Part shown: positions 35,861 to 44,629 of the stretch, piece after piece
How the letters are laid out: each line of letters begins with the position of its first letter
Numbering within the stretch: position 1 is the first letter of the stretch
Origin: Egibacter rhizosphaerae
Lineage (GTDB): Bacteria > Actinomycetota > Nitriliruptoria > Euzebyales > Egibacteraceae
Reading direction: 5' to 3'
Length of the DNA stretch: 64,000 nucleotides
Assembly (NCBI RefSeq): GCF_004322855.1
Contig: NZ_CP036402.1
Span: 3,720,001 to 3,784,000 of the forward strand
Made by a program: the position numbers and the translations under genes
The notes under the pieces: model-generated
What the model was told of the DNA's origin: nothing
The model's input: only the letters and a program-made list of their open reading frames with translations
The model's database searches: none

Positions 35861-37096
35861 ATGGATCCGAGCCCGAGAACCCCTGGCGTGGACAGCGAGG
35901 TCGGCCGCCTGCGAGAGGTCATCGTGCACCGGCCGGACCTCGAGCTGCGGCGCTTGACCCCGGCGAACAAGGACGAGTTGCTGTTCGACGAGCTCGTCTG
36001 GGTCGCCAAGGCGCAGGAGGAGCACGACGCGTTCGTCGAGGTGCTCACCGGGGAGGGCGTCCGTGTTCGGTCGCTCCATCGGCTGCTGGTCGAGGTGCTC
36101 GCCGATGGGGCCGTGCGCGACGAGGCCGTGGCACTGCGAGCCACGGTGGACGCCTGCGGCGTCGAGCTCGTCGAACGTGTGCGGCGGCACCTCGCGGAGC
36201 TGGAGCGGGACGAGCTGGCGACGCGGTTGGTCGGCGGCGTCACTGTCGACGAGGTCCCCGGCGCCCGCGAAGGGTTCGTCGGGGGTGTCCTCGGGGGCAC
36301 GGCCTTCCTCGTTCCGCCGCTGCCGAACGCGGTGTTCACGCGCGACCCGTCCGCGTGGGTGGGTGGGGGCGTCGTCCTCTCGCCGATGCAGCGCCCCGCC
36401 CGTCAGGACGAGCGTGCGCTCTGGCAGTTGGTCTACCACCACCATCCCGACTTCGCGGGCCTGGCCGCGGCCACGTGGTACGGGGGCGACGACCGGCCGG
36501 GGTTCCCGGCCACGCTCGAGGGCGGCGACGTCCTCGTGCTGTCCGACCGGCTCGTGGCGATCGGATTGTCCGAGCGCACCCACCCCGTGGCGGTCGAGAA
36601 CCTCGCCGCGCGCCTGTTCGCCGCCGACGTCGTCGATGAGGTGCTCGCCGTGGACCTGCCGAAGTCGCGGGGGACGATGCACCTGGACACGGTGCTGACC
36701 GTGGTCGACACCGACGCCGTCGTGCTGTGGCCGCGGGTGCGGGAGCTCGCGACGCTCTACCGCATCCGTCCGGCTCCCGACGGCGGCCCGATGCGCGTAC
36801 ACCGCGAGTCCGATCTCGACGCCGCCCTCGCCCGCGGTCTGGGTGTCGACGCGGTGCGGGTCATCACCACGGGCGAGGACGAGGTGGCGGCCGACCGGGA
36901 GCAGTGGGACGACGGCAACAACACGCTCGCCGTCCGACCGGGGACGGTCGTGGCCTACGAGCGCAACGTCGACACGAACCGGCGCCTCACCGATGCCGGC
37001 ATCGAGGTGCTCGAGATCCCCGGCTCCGAGCTGCCGCGGGGTCGGGGAGGACCCCGTTGTATGTCGTGTCCCGTGGTGCGTGATCCCGTGCGCTGA
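35861..37096 (+). CDS. arcA: Arginine deiminase
   Basis: 411 residues from ATG 35861; TAGTGT ends 7 nt before it, suggesting a leaderless or nearly leaderless mRNA. Hydrolyses arginine to citrulline and ammonia. Catalytic features: FTRDPSAWVGGGVVLSPM, EGGDVLVLSDRLVAIGLSER, the His in TMHLDTVLTVVD and the nucleophilic Cys in RCMSCPVVRD at the C-terminus. The length is standard. No arcB or arcC gene is nearby, so a complete fermentative ADI pathway is not encoded here; a role in nitrogen supply or acid tolerance is possible. Confidence 0.93.
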   Translation: MDPSPRTPGVDSEVGRLREVIVHRPDLELRRLTPANKDELLFDELVWVAKAQEEHDAFVEVLTGEGVRVRSLHRLLVEVLADGAVRDEAVALRATVDACGVELVERVRRHLAELERDELATRLVGGVTVDEVPGAREGFVGGVLGGTAFLVPPLPNAVFTRDPSAWVGGGVVLSPMQRPARQDERALWQLVYHHHPDFAGLAAATWYGGDDRPGFPATLEGGDVLVLSDRLVAIGLSERTHPVAVENLAARLFAADVVDEVLAVDLPKSRGTMHLDTVLTVVDTDAVVLWPRVRELATLYRIRPAPDGGPMRVHRESDLDAALARGLGVDAVRVITTGEDEVAADREQWDDGNNTLAVRPGTVVAYERNVDTNRRLTDAGIEVLEIPGSELPRGRGGPRCMSCPVVRDPVR

Positions 37097-37270
37097 CCGC
37101 GCGATCGACGTCGACAAGGGCCGCCACGAGCTGGGCCGTGGTCGCCCCGGCCGGCGCGGCCTCCGGCGAGGCCGGACGCCGGTCCCGCGCGAAACGGGTC
37201 AAGCGCGGCGGCGTGCGGCCGACCTCAGCGCGAAGGGTGAGCGGCGGGCGCCGCCGCAGGAGGGCTGGGA

Positions 37271-38851
37271 TTGATCACGTCGTCGATGTCGAGGGGCGTG
37301 CTCCTCGTGGGCACCGGCGTGATCCTCGTGCAGGCGCTCATCCAGGCCCTCCTGCCGGGGATACCGGCCCAGGCGCACCTGAGCGTGGTGTTGTGGCTGA
37401 CCGCTGGCGCGGTGATGCTCAGTGCCCGGTGGCACACCCCACGCCCGCGTCTGCCGTTCGTCGCGCTGGCGGCAGGGCTCGCCTCCGCGGCGGCCGGGTA
37501 CGGGATCGAAGCGTGGGTCGTCCCCGACCGTGGGCCCACCGGGATCCTCGGGCCCGTCCTCGTGGGCCTCCACCTCGTCACGGGTGCCTGCTACCTCGTG
37601 GCCATCACCATCGTCGTGGCCCTGCGCCGCCCGCGGGGCGGGCACGACGGCCTGATCGATGCCGCCGCCATCGTCCTCGCGGCCTTGTTGCTCGGGTGGC
37701 AGTTCGGTGCTGCCCCGGGTGCGGGGGGATCCGCGGGCCTGTCCGTCCCGTTGGTGGGCTCGGGGAGTGCCCTGGGGGCGGTGGGCTCGGGGAGTGCCCT
37801 GGGGGCGGTGGGCTCGGGGAGTGCCCTGGGGGCGGTGGGCTCGGTCAGTGCCTTGGTGGCGCTCGCGATGTGCGCGGTCACATGGCGCCTCGCGTTCCGT
37901 GCCGGGGAGGCGGCGCCCGTGCTGCTCCGGCTGGTCGCGGCCTCCGCGCTGTTCGCGGTCGGGGCCGGCGCCCAGATGCTCCTGAGCCTGGACGGCGCCC
38001 TCGAGCTAATCGTCGACGCGGCCCGTCGCGGTCCCGGGGTGCTCATCGCTTCCGCCGTGCTGCATCCCGCGATCCGCATCCTCACGAAGCGTGAGGAGGG
38101 CTCCGCGCGGCCCGTCACGCCCTGGCGGATGCTGCTGCTCGGCGCAGCGTTGCTCGTGCTCCCGGCCTTGCTGGTGGTCCAGGCGGTCCAGTTCGACGCG
38201 CGCAGCTCCGAGGTCCTGCCGCTCGCTGCCGGCGCGACCGCGCTGACGGCTCTGGTCCTGTGGCGTCTCGGTCGGCTCGTCGTGGAGCGTGAGCGGCTCC
38301 GTACGGATCTCCAGCGCCGCGAGGCGAGGTTCCGGGAGCTCGCGCTGTACGACAGCCTCACCCGGCTCGCCAGCCGGTACCAGCTGATGGCCCGCCTGGA
38401 GGCCCTCGTGGCCGAGGTGCCGGCGGGCGCGGTCGGGGGCACGGTCGCGTTCGTGGACCTCGACGCGTTCAAGCCCGTGAACGACCGCTACGGCCACGAG
38501 GTCGGCGACCGGGTGCTGTGCACCGTGGCGGAGCGGCTGAGTGCGCTCGTGCGTGAGGGTGACACGGTGAGCCGCCTCGGCGGCGACGAGTTCATCCTGG
38601 TCTGCCGTGACGTCGCGACGCCGGCAGAGGCCGAGCGGCTCCGCTACCGTCTCGCGGACGCCCTTGCCGTCCCTGCGATGCTCGATGGCGTCGAGGTGCC
38701 GCTCTCGGCCAGCGTCGGGCTGGCGATGCTCCACGGGGGCGACGATCCCGAGGCCCTGATTCAGCGTGCCGACACCGCGATGTACGAGGAGAAGTCCGCG
38801 CAGCGCCGGGGAGGTGGCGGCATCCCGACGGTGGCTCAGGCTCCCTCGTAG
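37271..38851 (+). CDS. Membrane-bound diguanylate cyclase (GGDEF)
   Basis: 526 residues from TTG 37271, chosen because AGGAGG lies 7 nt upstream; ATG 37286 is the alternative. The first 330 residues hold about eight hydrophobic spans forming an unclassified sensor. The cyclase domain (about 355-515) has LYDSLTRLASRYQL, VDLDAFKPVNDRYGHEVGD, the intact active site RLGGDEFILV, and an inhibitory I-site RxxD (REGD) five residues before GGDEF, so product inhibition is expected. A 27-bp tandem repeat lies in the sensor part. The last 16 bp overlap the convergent greA gene. Confidence 0.92.
   Translation: MITSSMSRGVLLVGTGVILVQALIQALLPGIPAQAHLSVVLWLTAGAVMLSARWHTPRPRLPFVALAAGLASAAAGYGIEAWVVPDRGPTGILGPVLVGLHLVTGACYLVAITIVVALRRPRGGHDGLIDAAAIVLAALLLGWQFGAAPGAGGSAGLSVPLVGSGSALGAVGSGSALGAVGSGSALGAVGSVSALVALAMCAVTWRLAFRAGEAAPVLLRLVAASALFAVGAGAQMLLSLDGALELIVDAARRGPGVLIASAVLHPAIRILTKREEGSARPVTPWRMLLLGAALLVLPALLVVQAVQFDARSSEVLPLAAGATALTALVLWRLGRLVVERERLRTDLQRREARFRELALYDSLTRLASRYQLMARLEALVAEVPAGAVGGTVAFVDLDAFKPVNDRYGHEVGDRVLCTVAERLSALVREGDTVSRLGGDEFILVCRDVATPAEAERLRYRLADALAVPAMLDGVEVPLSASVGLAMLHGGDDPEALIQRADTAMYEEKSAQRRGGGGIPTVAQAPS
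37754..37861 (+). repeat. 27-bp tandem repeat inside the diguanylate cyclase sensor region
   Basis: Three perfect copies (37754-37780, 37781-37807, 37808-37834) and one degenerate copy to 37861 encode the nonapeptide Val-Gly-Ser-Gly-Ser-Ala-Leu-Gly-Ala. The array lies between two predicted membrane spans. Copy-number change would keep the frame and alter a loop or helix of the sensor. Confidence 0.92.
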
Positions 38852-39315
38852 GGACGGACGTCCTCGACCTTGATGGAGAGTTCGCCGGCGGGAGCGTCGT
38901 AGGTCACCGTGTCCCCGACCCGGGCACCGAGCAGCGCCTTGCCCAGCGGCGAGCCGGTCGAGATCACCCGCAGCCCCTCGGCCTTGTCCTCGATGCTGCC
39001 GAGCAGATACTCGTCGCGGTCGCCGTCGCTGTCGACGGTGGTGACGACCGTGCCCGCGGCCACGACGTCGCCTTCAGGGGCGTCGCCGACCTCCGCGCGC
39101 GCGAGCATGTCTTCGAGCTGGCGGATGCGCAGCTCCATCTTGCCCTGCTCGTCCTTGGCGACGTCGTACTCGGCGTTCTCCTTCAGGTCGCCGTGCTCGC
39201 GGGCCTTCTCGATGGCCTCCGAGGCTTCGCGACGGCCCTCGGTCTTGAGGTGCTCGAGCTCGGCGACGAGCCGGTCGTACGCTTCCTGGGACAGCCACAC
39301 AGGATCGTCGCTCAC
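38836..39315 (-). CDS. greA: Transcription elongation factor GreA
   Basis: 159 residues, GTG start with AGAAGGAT upstream. Rescues backtracked RNA polymerase by stimulating cleavage of the nascent RNA. The N-terminal coiled coil (LSQEAYDRLVAELEHLKTEG to ENAEYDVAKDEQGKMELRIR) carries the acidic tip residues of ENAEYDVAKDEQ, and the C-terminal FKBP-like domain has the usual signature around ISTGSPLGKALLGARVGDTV. Standard length. Convergent overlap of 16 bp with the diguanylate cyclase gene. Confidence 0.96.
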   Translation of the reverse strand: MSDDPVWLSQEAYDRLVAELEHLKTEGRREASEAIEKAREHGDLKENAEYDVAKDEQGKMELRIRQLEDMLARAEVGDAPEGDVVAAGTVVTTVDSDGDRDEYLLGSIEDKAEGLRVISTGSPLGKALLGARVGDTVTYDAPAGELSIKVEDVRPYEGA

Positions 39316-39458
39316 GGGTTGATCCTTCTGGAGCGAGGGGTAATGCCAGAGCGGACGAGTCTAGCGGCTGAGCCGACCGCTGGCCGCTGTGCGCGTCTGC
39401 TCGCTGTGTGGATCCACACGGGACGACGCTTCCGTGGTGAGGAGGAACGAGGAGCGGG

Positions 39459-40334
39459 ATGCCGGAGCTACCGGAGCTGCAGGCGCACGCCGAGCGGCTC
39501 ACCTCGCGGGTGGGGGGCGCGACGCTGCGGGCGGTCGAGCCGTTGTCGTTCACCGCGCTGAAGACGGTGACGCCGTCCCCGGACGCGGCGGTGGGGGAGC
39601 CGTTGGATCGGGTTGCCCGCCGCGGCAAGTACCTGCTGCTGCTACATCCGTCGGCGGTCGCCGTCGTCCACCTGATGCAGGGCGGGAGGCTGCGCGTCGG
39701 GGGCTCCACCGCCCGACGGCCCAAGGGCGGGCTCGTGAGGTGGCGCTTCGACGACGCCCCGCAGTTGTTGTTGACGGAGCCGGGCACCGAGCGCCGCGCG
39801 GGGGTCTGGGTCCTCCCGCCGGAGGCGGTGATGGCAGAGGAGGTCGAGCCGCTCGCCGGTCTCGGGCCGGACGCGGACGCGATGACCGTCGAAGAACTCG
39901 GGGCGAGGCTGCGCGCCCGCCGAGCGCGGGTGCACACCGCGCTGCGGGATCAGTCGGTGGTGGCCGGGGTGGGTCGCCGGCTCGCGAACGAGGTCTGCCA
40001 CCGCGCGGGTTGCTCGCCGTTCGCGGGCACCGCGAACCTCGACGCATCGATGGTGGACCGGCTCCACACGGCCCTCGAGGAGGTCATCGCCGAGGGCCTC
40101 GCCGAGGAGCGTGCCCGCGACGACTTCGGGCGCGCCGCCGACCGCACGAGCGCGGTGCACGGTCGGACGGGCGAACCGTGCCCGGTGTGCGGTGACGTCG
40201 TCCGGGAGGTCGCCTACCGCGCCTACACGGTCCACTACTGCGCGGGATGTCAGACCGGGGGGAAGGTGCTCGCGGACAACACGTACTCGCGTCTCGGCAT
40301 CGATCGCGATCCGGGAGAGACCGCGCCGGGTTAG
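39459..40334 (+). CDS. Fpg/Nei family DNA glycosylase
   Basis: 291 residues. Bifunctional base-excision enzyme: the processed N-terminus would be Pro2-Glu3 of MPELPELQ, the catalytic pair of the family. The conserved Lys of RRGKYLLLL, the helix-two-turn-helix (TALRDQSVVAGVGRRLANEV), and a C-terminal zinc finger (EPCPVCGDVVREVAYRAYTV then CAGCQTGG) are present. The MPELPELQAHAERL opening with SFTALKT belongs to an actinobacterial subgroup distinct from classic MutM, so lesion preference is uncertain. Its stop codon overlaps the -10 box of the next gene. Confidence 0.92.
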   Translation: MPELPELQAHAERLTSRVGGATLRAVEPLSFTALKTVTPSPDAAVGEPLDRVARRGKYLLLLHPSAVAVVHLMQGGRLRVGGSTARRPKGGLVRWRFDDAPQLLLTEPGTERRAGVWVLPPEAVMAEEVEPLAGLGPDADAMTVEELGARLRARRARVHTALRDQSVVAGVGRRLANEVCHRAGCSPFAGTANLDASMVDRLHTALEEVIAEGLAEERARDDFGRAADRTSAVHGRTGEPCPVCGDVVREVAYRAYTVHYCAGCQTGGKVLADNTYSRLGIDRDPGETAPG

Positions 40335-40346
40335 ACTCCCACCGCC

Positions 40347-41108
40347 ATGCGTGACCTCCTCTACCGTCTCTATGAGCGTCGCCTCGCGGCTGGGCTCGAC
40401 GTGCTGCCGCGCCATGTCGCGCTCATCCTCGACGGGAACCGGAGGTTCGCCCGGGAACGCGGCCTCGGCGATCCGAGCGAGGGACATCGACTCGGCGCCC
40501 GCAAGGTCGACGAGCTCGTCGAGTGGTGCCACGAGCTCGACATCCCGTACGTCACGCTCTGGCTCCTGTCGACCGAGAACCTGCAGCGGGACGAGAACGA
40601 GGTCGCGAACCTGCTGGAGGTCATCGGGCAGACGGTGGATCGCCTCGTCGCCCGCAGCTCCCAACGGGGGATCCAGATCACGCCGGTGGGCGCGCTCGAC
40701 GGTCTGCCCGACCCCCTTCGACGGGTGCTCAAGCACGCTCAGGAAGCGACCGCCGACGGCGATCGGCTGCACGTGCAGGTGGCGGTCGGCTACGGGGGCC
40801 GTCAGGAGATCGTGGATGCGCTCCGCGGGGTGCTGCACAGCCGCCTCGCCGCGGGCGACGACCTGGGGACGGTGGCCGGCGACCTGACCCTCGAGGAGGT
40901 CGCCGACCACCTCTACACCACCGGCTTGCCCGACCCCGACCTCATCATCCGCACTTCCGGCGAGTTGCGGCTCTCGGGATTCCTGCTCTGGCAGTCGGTC
41001 CACAGCGAGTTCCACTTCTGCGACGCGTACTGGCCGGAGTTTCGCAAGACCGACTTCCTGCGCGCGCTGCGCGACTACGCGTCCCGGGAGCGCCGGTTCG
41101 GTTCCTGA
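40347..41108 (+). CDS. Short-type cis-prenyltransferase (isoprenyl diphosphate synthase)
   Basis: 253 residues. Adds isopentenyl units in cis configuration to build carrier lipids. Conserved regions: VALILDGNRRFARERGL with the catalytic Asp, TLWLLSTENLQRDENEV, VQVAVGYGGRQEIVDALR, and IIRTSGELRLSGFLLWQSVH, ending YWPEFRKTDFLRALRDY. The version with SGELRLSGFLLWQS and this length is like mycobacterial Rv1086 (Z-farnesyl diphosphate synthase) rather than the decaprenyl synthase Rv2361c, and greA lies nearby as in M. tuberculosis; chain length is inference. TAGACT, overlapping the preceding stop codon, is a likely -10 box 9 nt before the ATG. Confidence 0.92.
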   Translation: MRDLLYRLYERRLAAGLDVLPRHVALILDGNRRFARERGLGDPSEGHRLGARKVDELVEWCHELDIPYVTLWLLSTENLQRDENEVANLLEVIGQTVDRLVARSSQRGIQITPVGALDGLPDPLRRVLKHAQEATADGDRLHVQVAVGYGGRQEIVDALRGVLHSRLAAGDDLGTVAGDLTLEEVADHLYTTGLPDPDLIIRTSGELRLSGFLLWQSVHSEFHFCDAYWPEFRKTDFLRALRDYASRERRFGS

Positions 41109-41350
41109 CGGCGGGAGCCGGTGTTCGCGTGGTCGTCCCCGAACCGCCACTGACCCATCAGACGCTCGCTCCGATCCGTACATCCGCCCGGTGCAGCCTG
41201 ATCCCGCATCCAGAAGGGATCGAGGGGGGATCGGATTGCCGAACGGGTCCCACGCCAGGTACCCGCACCGACGGGTGACCCACGCGCCGATTGTCACGGG
41301 CGGCCAACGGCGCGCCCGGCCGGGGTACCACCTGAGCGTCGGGCGTTGCG

Positions 41351-42487
41351 ATGCAGGGCGCCGGGTCCGTGGTGCTACGCGTGCTGGAGGCCGCTCGATC
41401 GTCCCGTGTGGGGCGCGCGGCCGGCCTGGCCCCGAACGATCCGACCCCTGAGGCGACACTGGCCGAATGGCTCACGGCCCTGAGCCCTTTCGGCGCCGCG
41501 GGGCGGGGGAACGGTGGCACCTGGCTCGCGACGGATCGTCGGAGCGCCCTCGAGGGCGCGGTGCGGCTCGCTCGGCTGGCCACGGGTCGCCACCAGGTCG
41601 TGACGTGGTGGGACGCACAGGAGGCGGCGGCTCACAGGGTCCGCCCGGATGGCGGGACAGACGGCGGTTCACCCGGTGACGAGGCCTCCCCGCTCTTGAT
41701 ACGAGGTGTCCTCGAGCACGCGGGCGACCTGGGGGCGGTGGTGGTCGCAGCCTCGGACCCGGCCCTGCGGCGCACCAGCCCGTGGTTCTGGCACCGCTTG
41801 CACACTGCCTGCCGGTCGCATGGCGCCCCGTTGATCGTCGACGGGTCCGAGGCGTGCCTCGGCAGAACCGGCCACCTTTTCGCGAGTGAGCCGCTCGCTG
41901 GCCTGGCGGACCTCTTCATCACCGGGGAGGCACTGGGGGGAGGGGAGTCCCACCTTGCGGCCGTGACCGCCGGGCCCGCGATCCTCCGGGCCGCGTCCGA
42001 GGCCGGGGAGCCCGCCCATGGCGCATTGATCCGCGATTCCTCGACCAACCACCTCGAGTCTCCGGTGACAAGGGTGCCTGTGCATCCGGCCGCCCCGCCC
42101 CAGCGGGCCGCCTCGGTCGGGCTGGCGACGCTGGACGTCATCGCCGAGGAAGGGCTGTCCGAACGTGCTGCCGAGCTCGGGGTCTGGTGGGGGGCCGAAC
42201 TGACGGACGTCGCCGAGCGCCACCCGCACGTGGAAGACGTCGTCGGGGACGGCCTGCTGTGGGCCCTGATGCTCGCACCCCGCGGGTCATGCACCGACAG
42301 CGGATCACCGGCTGAAGCCGTTCGCCGTGCCGCATGGGGGCGCGGACTCTCCTGCGGGGTCGCCAACGACCGCATGGTGACGCTGGCTCCGCCGCTGACC
42401 GTGATGGCTGCGGAGCTCCACCGGGCCTCGGACATCGTCGACGTCGCGCTCCGGGCGGTGGCCCGGGCTCCCGGGGGGAGTGAATGA
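41351..42487 (+). CDS. Class-III aminotransferase-fold pseudoenzyme lacking the PLP lysine
   Basis: 378 residues. Aligned by eye with class-III PLP aminotransferases: GAPLIVDGSEACLGRTGHLF stands where active enzymes have the PLP-binding Asp followed by Glu and GFGRTG, and DLFITGEALGGGESHLAAV stands where they have GKALGGG. The Schiff-base lysine is Glu here, and the Asp-Glu pair reads Asp-Gly. Other scaffold segments remain (VVGDGLLWALML; the C-terminal helix LTVMAAELHRASDIVDVALR). So the fold is kept but transamination is unlikely. Coupled to the next gene, another apparent pseudoenzyme. It lies between the cis-prenyltransferase and phoH2. Function unknown, perhaps regulatory or ligand-binding. 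Confidence 0.7.
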   Translation: MQGAGSVVLRVLEAARSSRVGRAAGLAPNDPTPEATLAEWLTALSPFGAAGRGNGGTWLATDRRSALEGAVRLARLATGRHQVVTWWDAQEAAAHRVRPDGGTDGGSPGDEASPLLIRGVLEHAGDLGAVVVAASDPALRRTSPWFWHRLHTACRSHGAPLIVDGSEACLGRTGHLFASEPLAGLADLFITGEALGGGESHLAAVTAGPAILRAASEAGEPAHGALIRDSSTNHLESPVTRVPVHPAAPPQRAASVGLATLDVIAEEGLSERAAELGVWWGAELTDVAERHPHVEDVVGDGLLWALMLAPRGSCTDSGSPAEAVRRAAWGRGLSCGVANDRMVTLAPPLTVMAAELHRASDIVDVALRAVARAPGGSE

Positions 42488-43214
42488 ACCGCCGGTGGGG
42501 ACGGGTCGACCTTCCACGGTTGCGGCCGCTGACGGCGTATCCTGGTGCCAGCCGATGCGCACCCTGCCCGAACCGTCCAGCGATCAGCCCAGTGGTGACG
42601 TCCTGAGCGTTGAACTGGTCCGTGCCGGCCTTCGGACATCACCGGGTGACGCCGAGGATCTCGCCGGCACGCTGGCCGGCAGCGACCCACCCGTGACGGC
42701 CCTGCTCGCCGGCACCGAACCGAGCGCCACCGACTTGCTGGCGCCTCTGGCGCACCGCCTCGACCGCGAACTGCACGTCGATCCCGAGCTGGCCGGCCTG
42801 GCTCACCCGGTCGTGCAGCTGCGGGACGAGGACGACGACTGGCTCGGCGCCGCCGTTCTGGGCGGTCGCGCGCTGCGCGCGTTCACCCGACTGTCCGCTG
42901 AGATCGAGCCTCCTGCCACGGTCGTCGTGGCGGCGGACGCATCCGTGGTGGCGGCGCTCCTCGCGCTGCTCACCGGGCGTGACGACCTCGATCTCCACGA
43001 GCTCGGCGGGCTGCCCGCCAGCCGCGTTTGTCTGCGGCTCGACCCGGGGACCGGCCGCTGCCTCGCGGCTGAGCGGGTGCCGGCACCACGGTCCGTGCCG
43101 CGCGAGGCTACGGGCTCGGCGAGCGAATCCGTCTCGGCGAACGAGGCCACGGGCTCGGCGAGCGGATCCACCCCGGCGGGCGAGATCGCCAGGTCGATGA
43201 CGCGTTCGCCCTGA
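42480..43214 (+). CDS. Histidine-phosphatase-fold pseudoenzyme
   Basis: 244 residues from a GTG overlapping the previous stop (GTGAATGA); ATG 42555, just before the conserved part, is an alternative start. The order of elements is that of the phosphoglycerate-mutase-like fold: LSVELVRAGLRTSPGDAEDL in place of LVRHGxT, a DPxL-like DPELAGLAHP, and VVVAADASVVAALLALLTG in place of VVxVSHGGVIRxLL. Both catalytic His residues are replaced (Ala in VRAG, Asp in the second motif), so it should be inactive. The C-terminal 40 residues are a low-complexity Ala/Thr/Ser/Glu repeat. Downstream is phoH2. Function unknown. Confidence 0.6.
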   Translation: MNEPPVGTGRPSTVAAADGVSWCQPMRTLPEPSSDQPSGDVLSVELVRAGLRTSPGDAEDLAGTLAGSDPPVTALLAGTEPSATDLLAPLAHRLDRELHVDPELAGLAHPVVQLRDEDDDWLGAAVLGGRALRAFTRLSAEIEPPATVVVAADASVVAALLALLTGRDDLDLHELGGLPASRVCLRLDPGTGRCLAAERVPAPRSVPREATGSASESVSANEATGSASGSTPAGEIARSMTRSP

Positions 43215-43240
43215 TCCACCATCGACGAGAGGAGCCCCGG

Positions 43241-44629
43241 ATGGCCGCGCCCGCGACGATTCCCGACGAGGCGGGCGGCCGCTCGGCCGGCCCCTCGGTC
43301 ACGTACGTCCTGGACACCTGCGTCCTGCTCGCCGATCCGGGCGCCCTCCACCGCTTCGACGAGCACGAGGTCGTCCTGCCCCTCGTGGTGGTCGAGGAAC
43401 TGGACGGGCAGAAGGCGCGCCTCGACGAGGTGGGTCGCAACGCGCGTGCGGCCGTGCGCGAGATCGAGCAGCTGCGTGTGGGCAGCGCGACCGGGCTGCG
43501 CGAGGCGGTCGACCTGCCGACGGGGGGCAGTCTGCGGGTCGAGGGCAACCACGTCGACGCGACCCTTCCCGCCTACCTGGACCCGGCCAAGCCCGACCAC
43601 CGCATCCTGTCCGTCGCCCTCGAGCTCGGCGGGGTCCTCGTCACGAAGGACGGGGCGCTGCGGATCAAGGCGAGCCAGCTCGGGGTGGCGACCGAGGACT
43701 ACCGCGCCGACACCGTCCACGTCGATGAGCACTACATCGGTACGGTCGACCTCGCCGTCGACAGCGGCACGCTCGACCAGCTGCACCGCGAGGGCAAGGT
43801 CGCGCTCGATCCGGGGCTCGTGCCGGGCGAGGGACTGTGGCGCAACCAGTACCTGATTCTCCGCGCCGGACCGTCGGCCAGCGGGCTCGCGCGGGTGATC
43901 GAGTCCGACGAGGGCGGCATCACGATCGAGCGCGTGCCCGGCAGCCCGCGGGCCTTCGGCGTGACGCCGCGCGACGTGCGCCAGACGTTCGCCCTCGACC
44001 TGCTCACCGACCCCGACGTGCCGTGTGCCTCGGTGATGGGCATCGCCGGCACGGGGAAGACGTTCCTCGCCCTCGCCGCCGGGCTCGAGCAGGTCGTCGA
44101 GCAGGGCGCGTACCGCCGGCTGTCGATCTACCGCCCGCTCGTGGCGGTCGGACGGCAGGAGGTGGGGTACCTGCCCGGCGCGCTCGAGGAGAAGCTCGAG
44201 CCGTGGATGGCCGCGGTGCACGACAACCTGTACGCGCTGTTCCGCCGCGACGAGCCGGGGGAGGGCGCCTGGGACGGGCCCACCGGGGGCATCGACGGCG
44301 CCGTCGACGCGTTGCTGGCCCGCGGCCAGCTCGAGATGGCCGCGATCACCTACCTGCGGGGGCGATCGATCACCGACGAGTTCGTCATCATCGACGAGGC
44401 ACAGAACCTGGAGCTCTCGACGCTGAAGGTCATCCTGACCCGCATGGGCGCGGGCTCGAAGGTCGTGTTCTGCGGCGATCTGTCGCAGGTCGACAACCCC
44501 TACATCAGCCCGCACGGGGGCATGTCCGCGCTGATCGAGACGCTCAAGGGCAGCGACCTGTTCGGCCACGTGAGCCTGCAGAAGGGCGTACGCTCGCCAC
44601 TGGCCGAGCTCGCGGCGACGACGTTCTAG
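43241..44629 (+). CDS. phoH2: PhoH2-type PIN-ATPase (RNA helicase/RNase)
   Basis: 462 residues. N-terminal PIN domain (TYVLDTCVLLADPGALHRF; later VTKDGALRIKASQLGV) and C-terminal PhoH ATPase with Walker A in SVMGIAGTGKTFLALAAGLE, Walker B in EFVIIDEAQNLELSTLK and the arginine-rich YLRGRSITDEF region. PhoH2 proteins unwind and cut RNA in an ATP-dependent way, as shown for mycobacterial Rv1095. No phoAT antitoxin-like frame is obvious upstream. It ends convergently with modC, the two stops sharing the bases CTAG. Confidence 0.94.
   Translation: MAAPATIPDEAGGRSAGPSVTYVLDTCVLLADPGALHRFDEHEVVLPLVVVEELDGQKARLDEVGRNARAAVREIEQLRVGSATGLREAVDLPTGGSLRVEGNHVDATLPAYLDPAKPDHRILSVALELGGVLVTKDGALRIKASQLGVATEDYRADTVHVDEHYIGTVDLAVDSGTLDQLHREGKVALDPGLVPGEGLWRNQYLILRAGPSASGLARVIESDEGGITIERVPGSPRAFGVTPRDVRQTFALDLLTDPDVPCASVMGIAGTGKTFLALAAGLEQVVEQGAYRRLSIYRPLVAVGRQEVGYLPGALEEKLEPWMAAVHDNLYALFRRDEPGEGAWDGPTGGIDGAVDALLARGQLEMAAITYLRGRSITDEFVIIDEAQNLELSTLKVILTRMGAGSKVVFCGDLSQVDNPYISPHGGMSALIETLKGSDLFGHVSLQKGVRSPLAELAATTF

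Noticed and set aside
35756-37117. A 450-codon upstream extension of the EAL protein frame on the minus strand
   Set aside because: It runs antisense through arcA; the ATG at 35755 followed by a membrane span is the sensible start.
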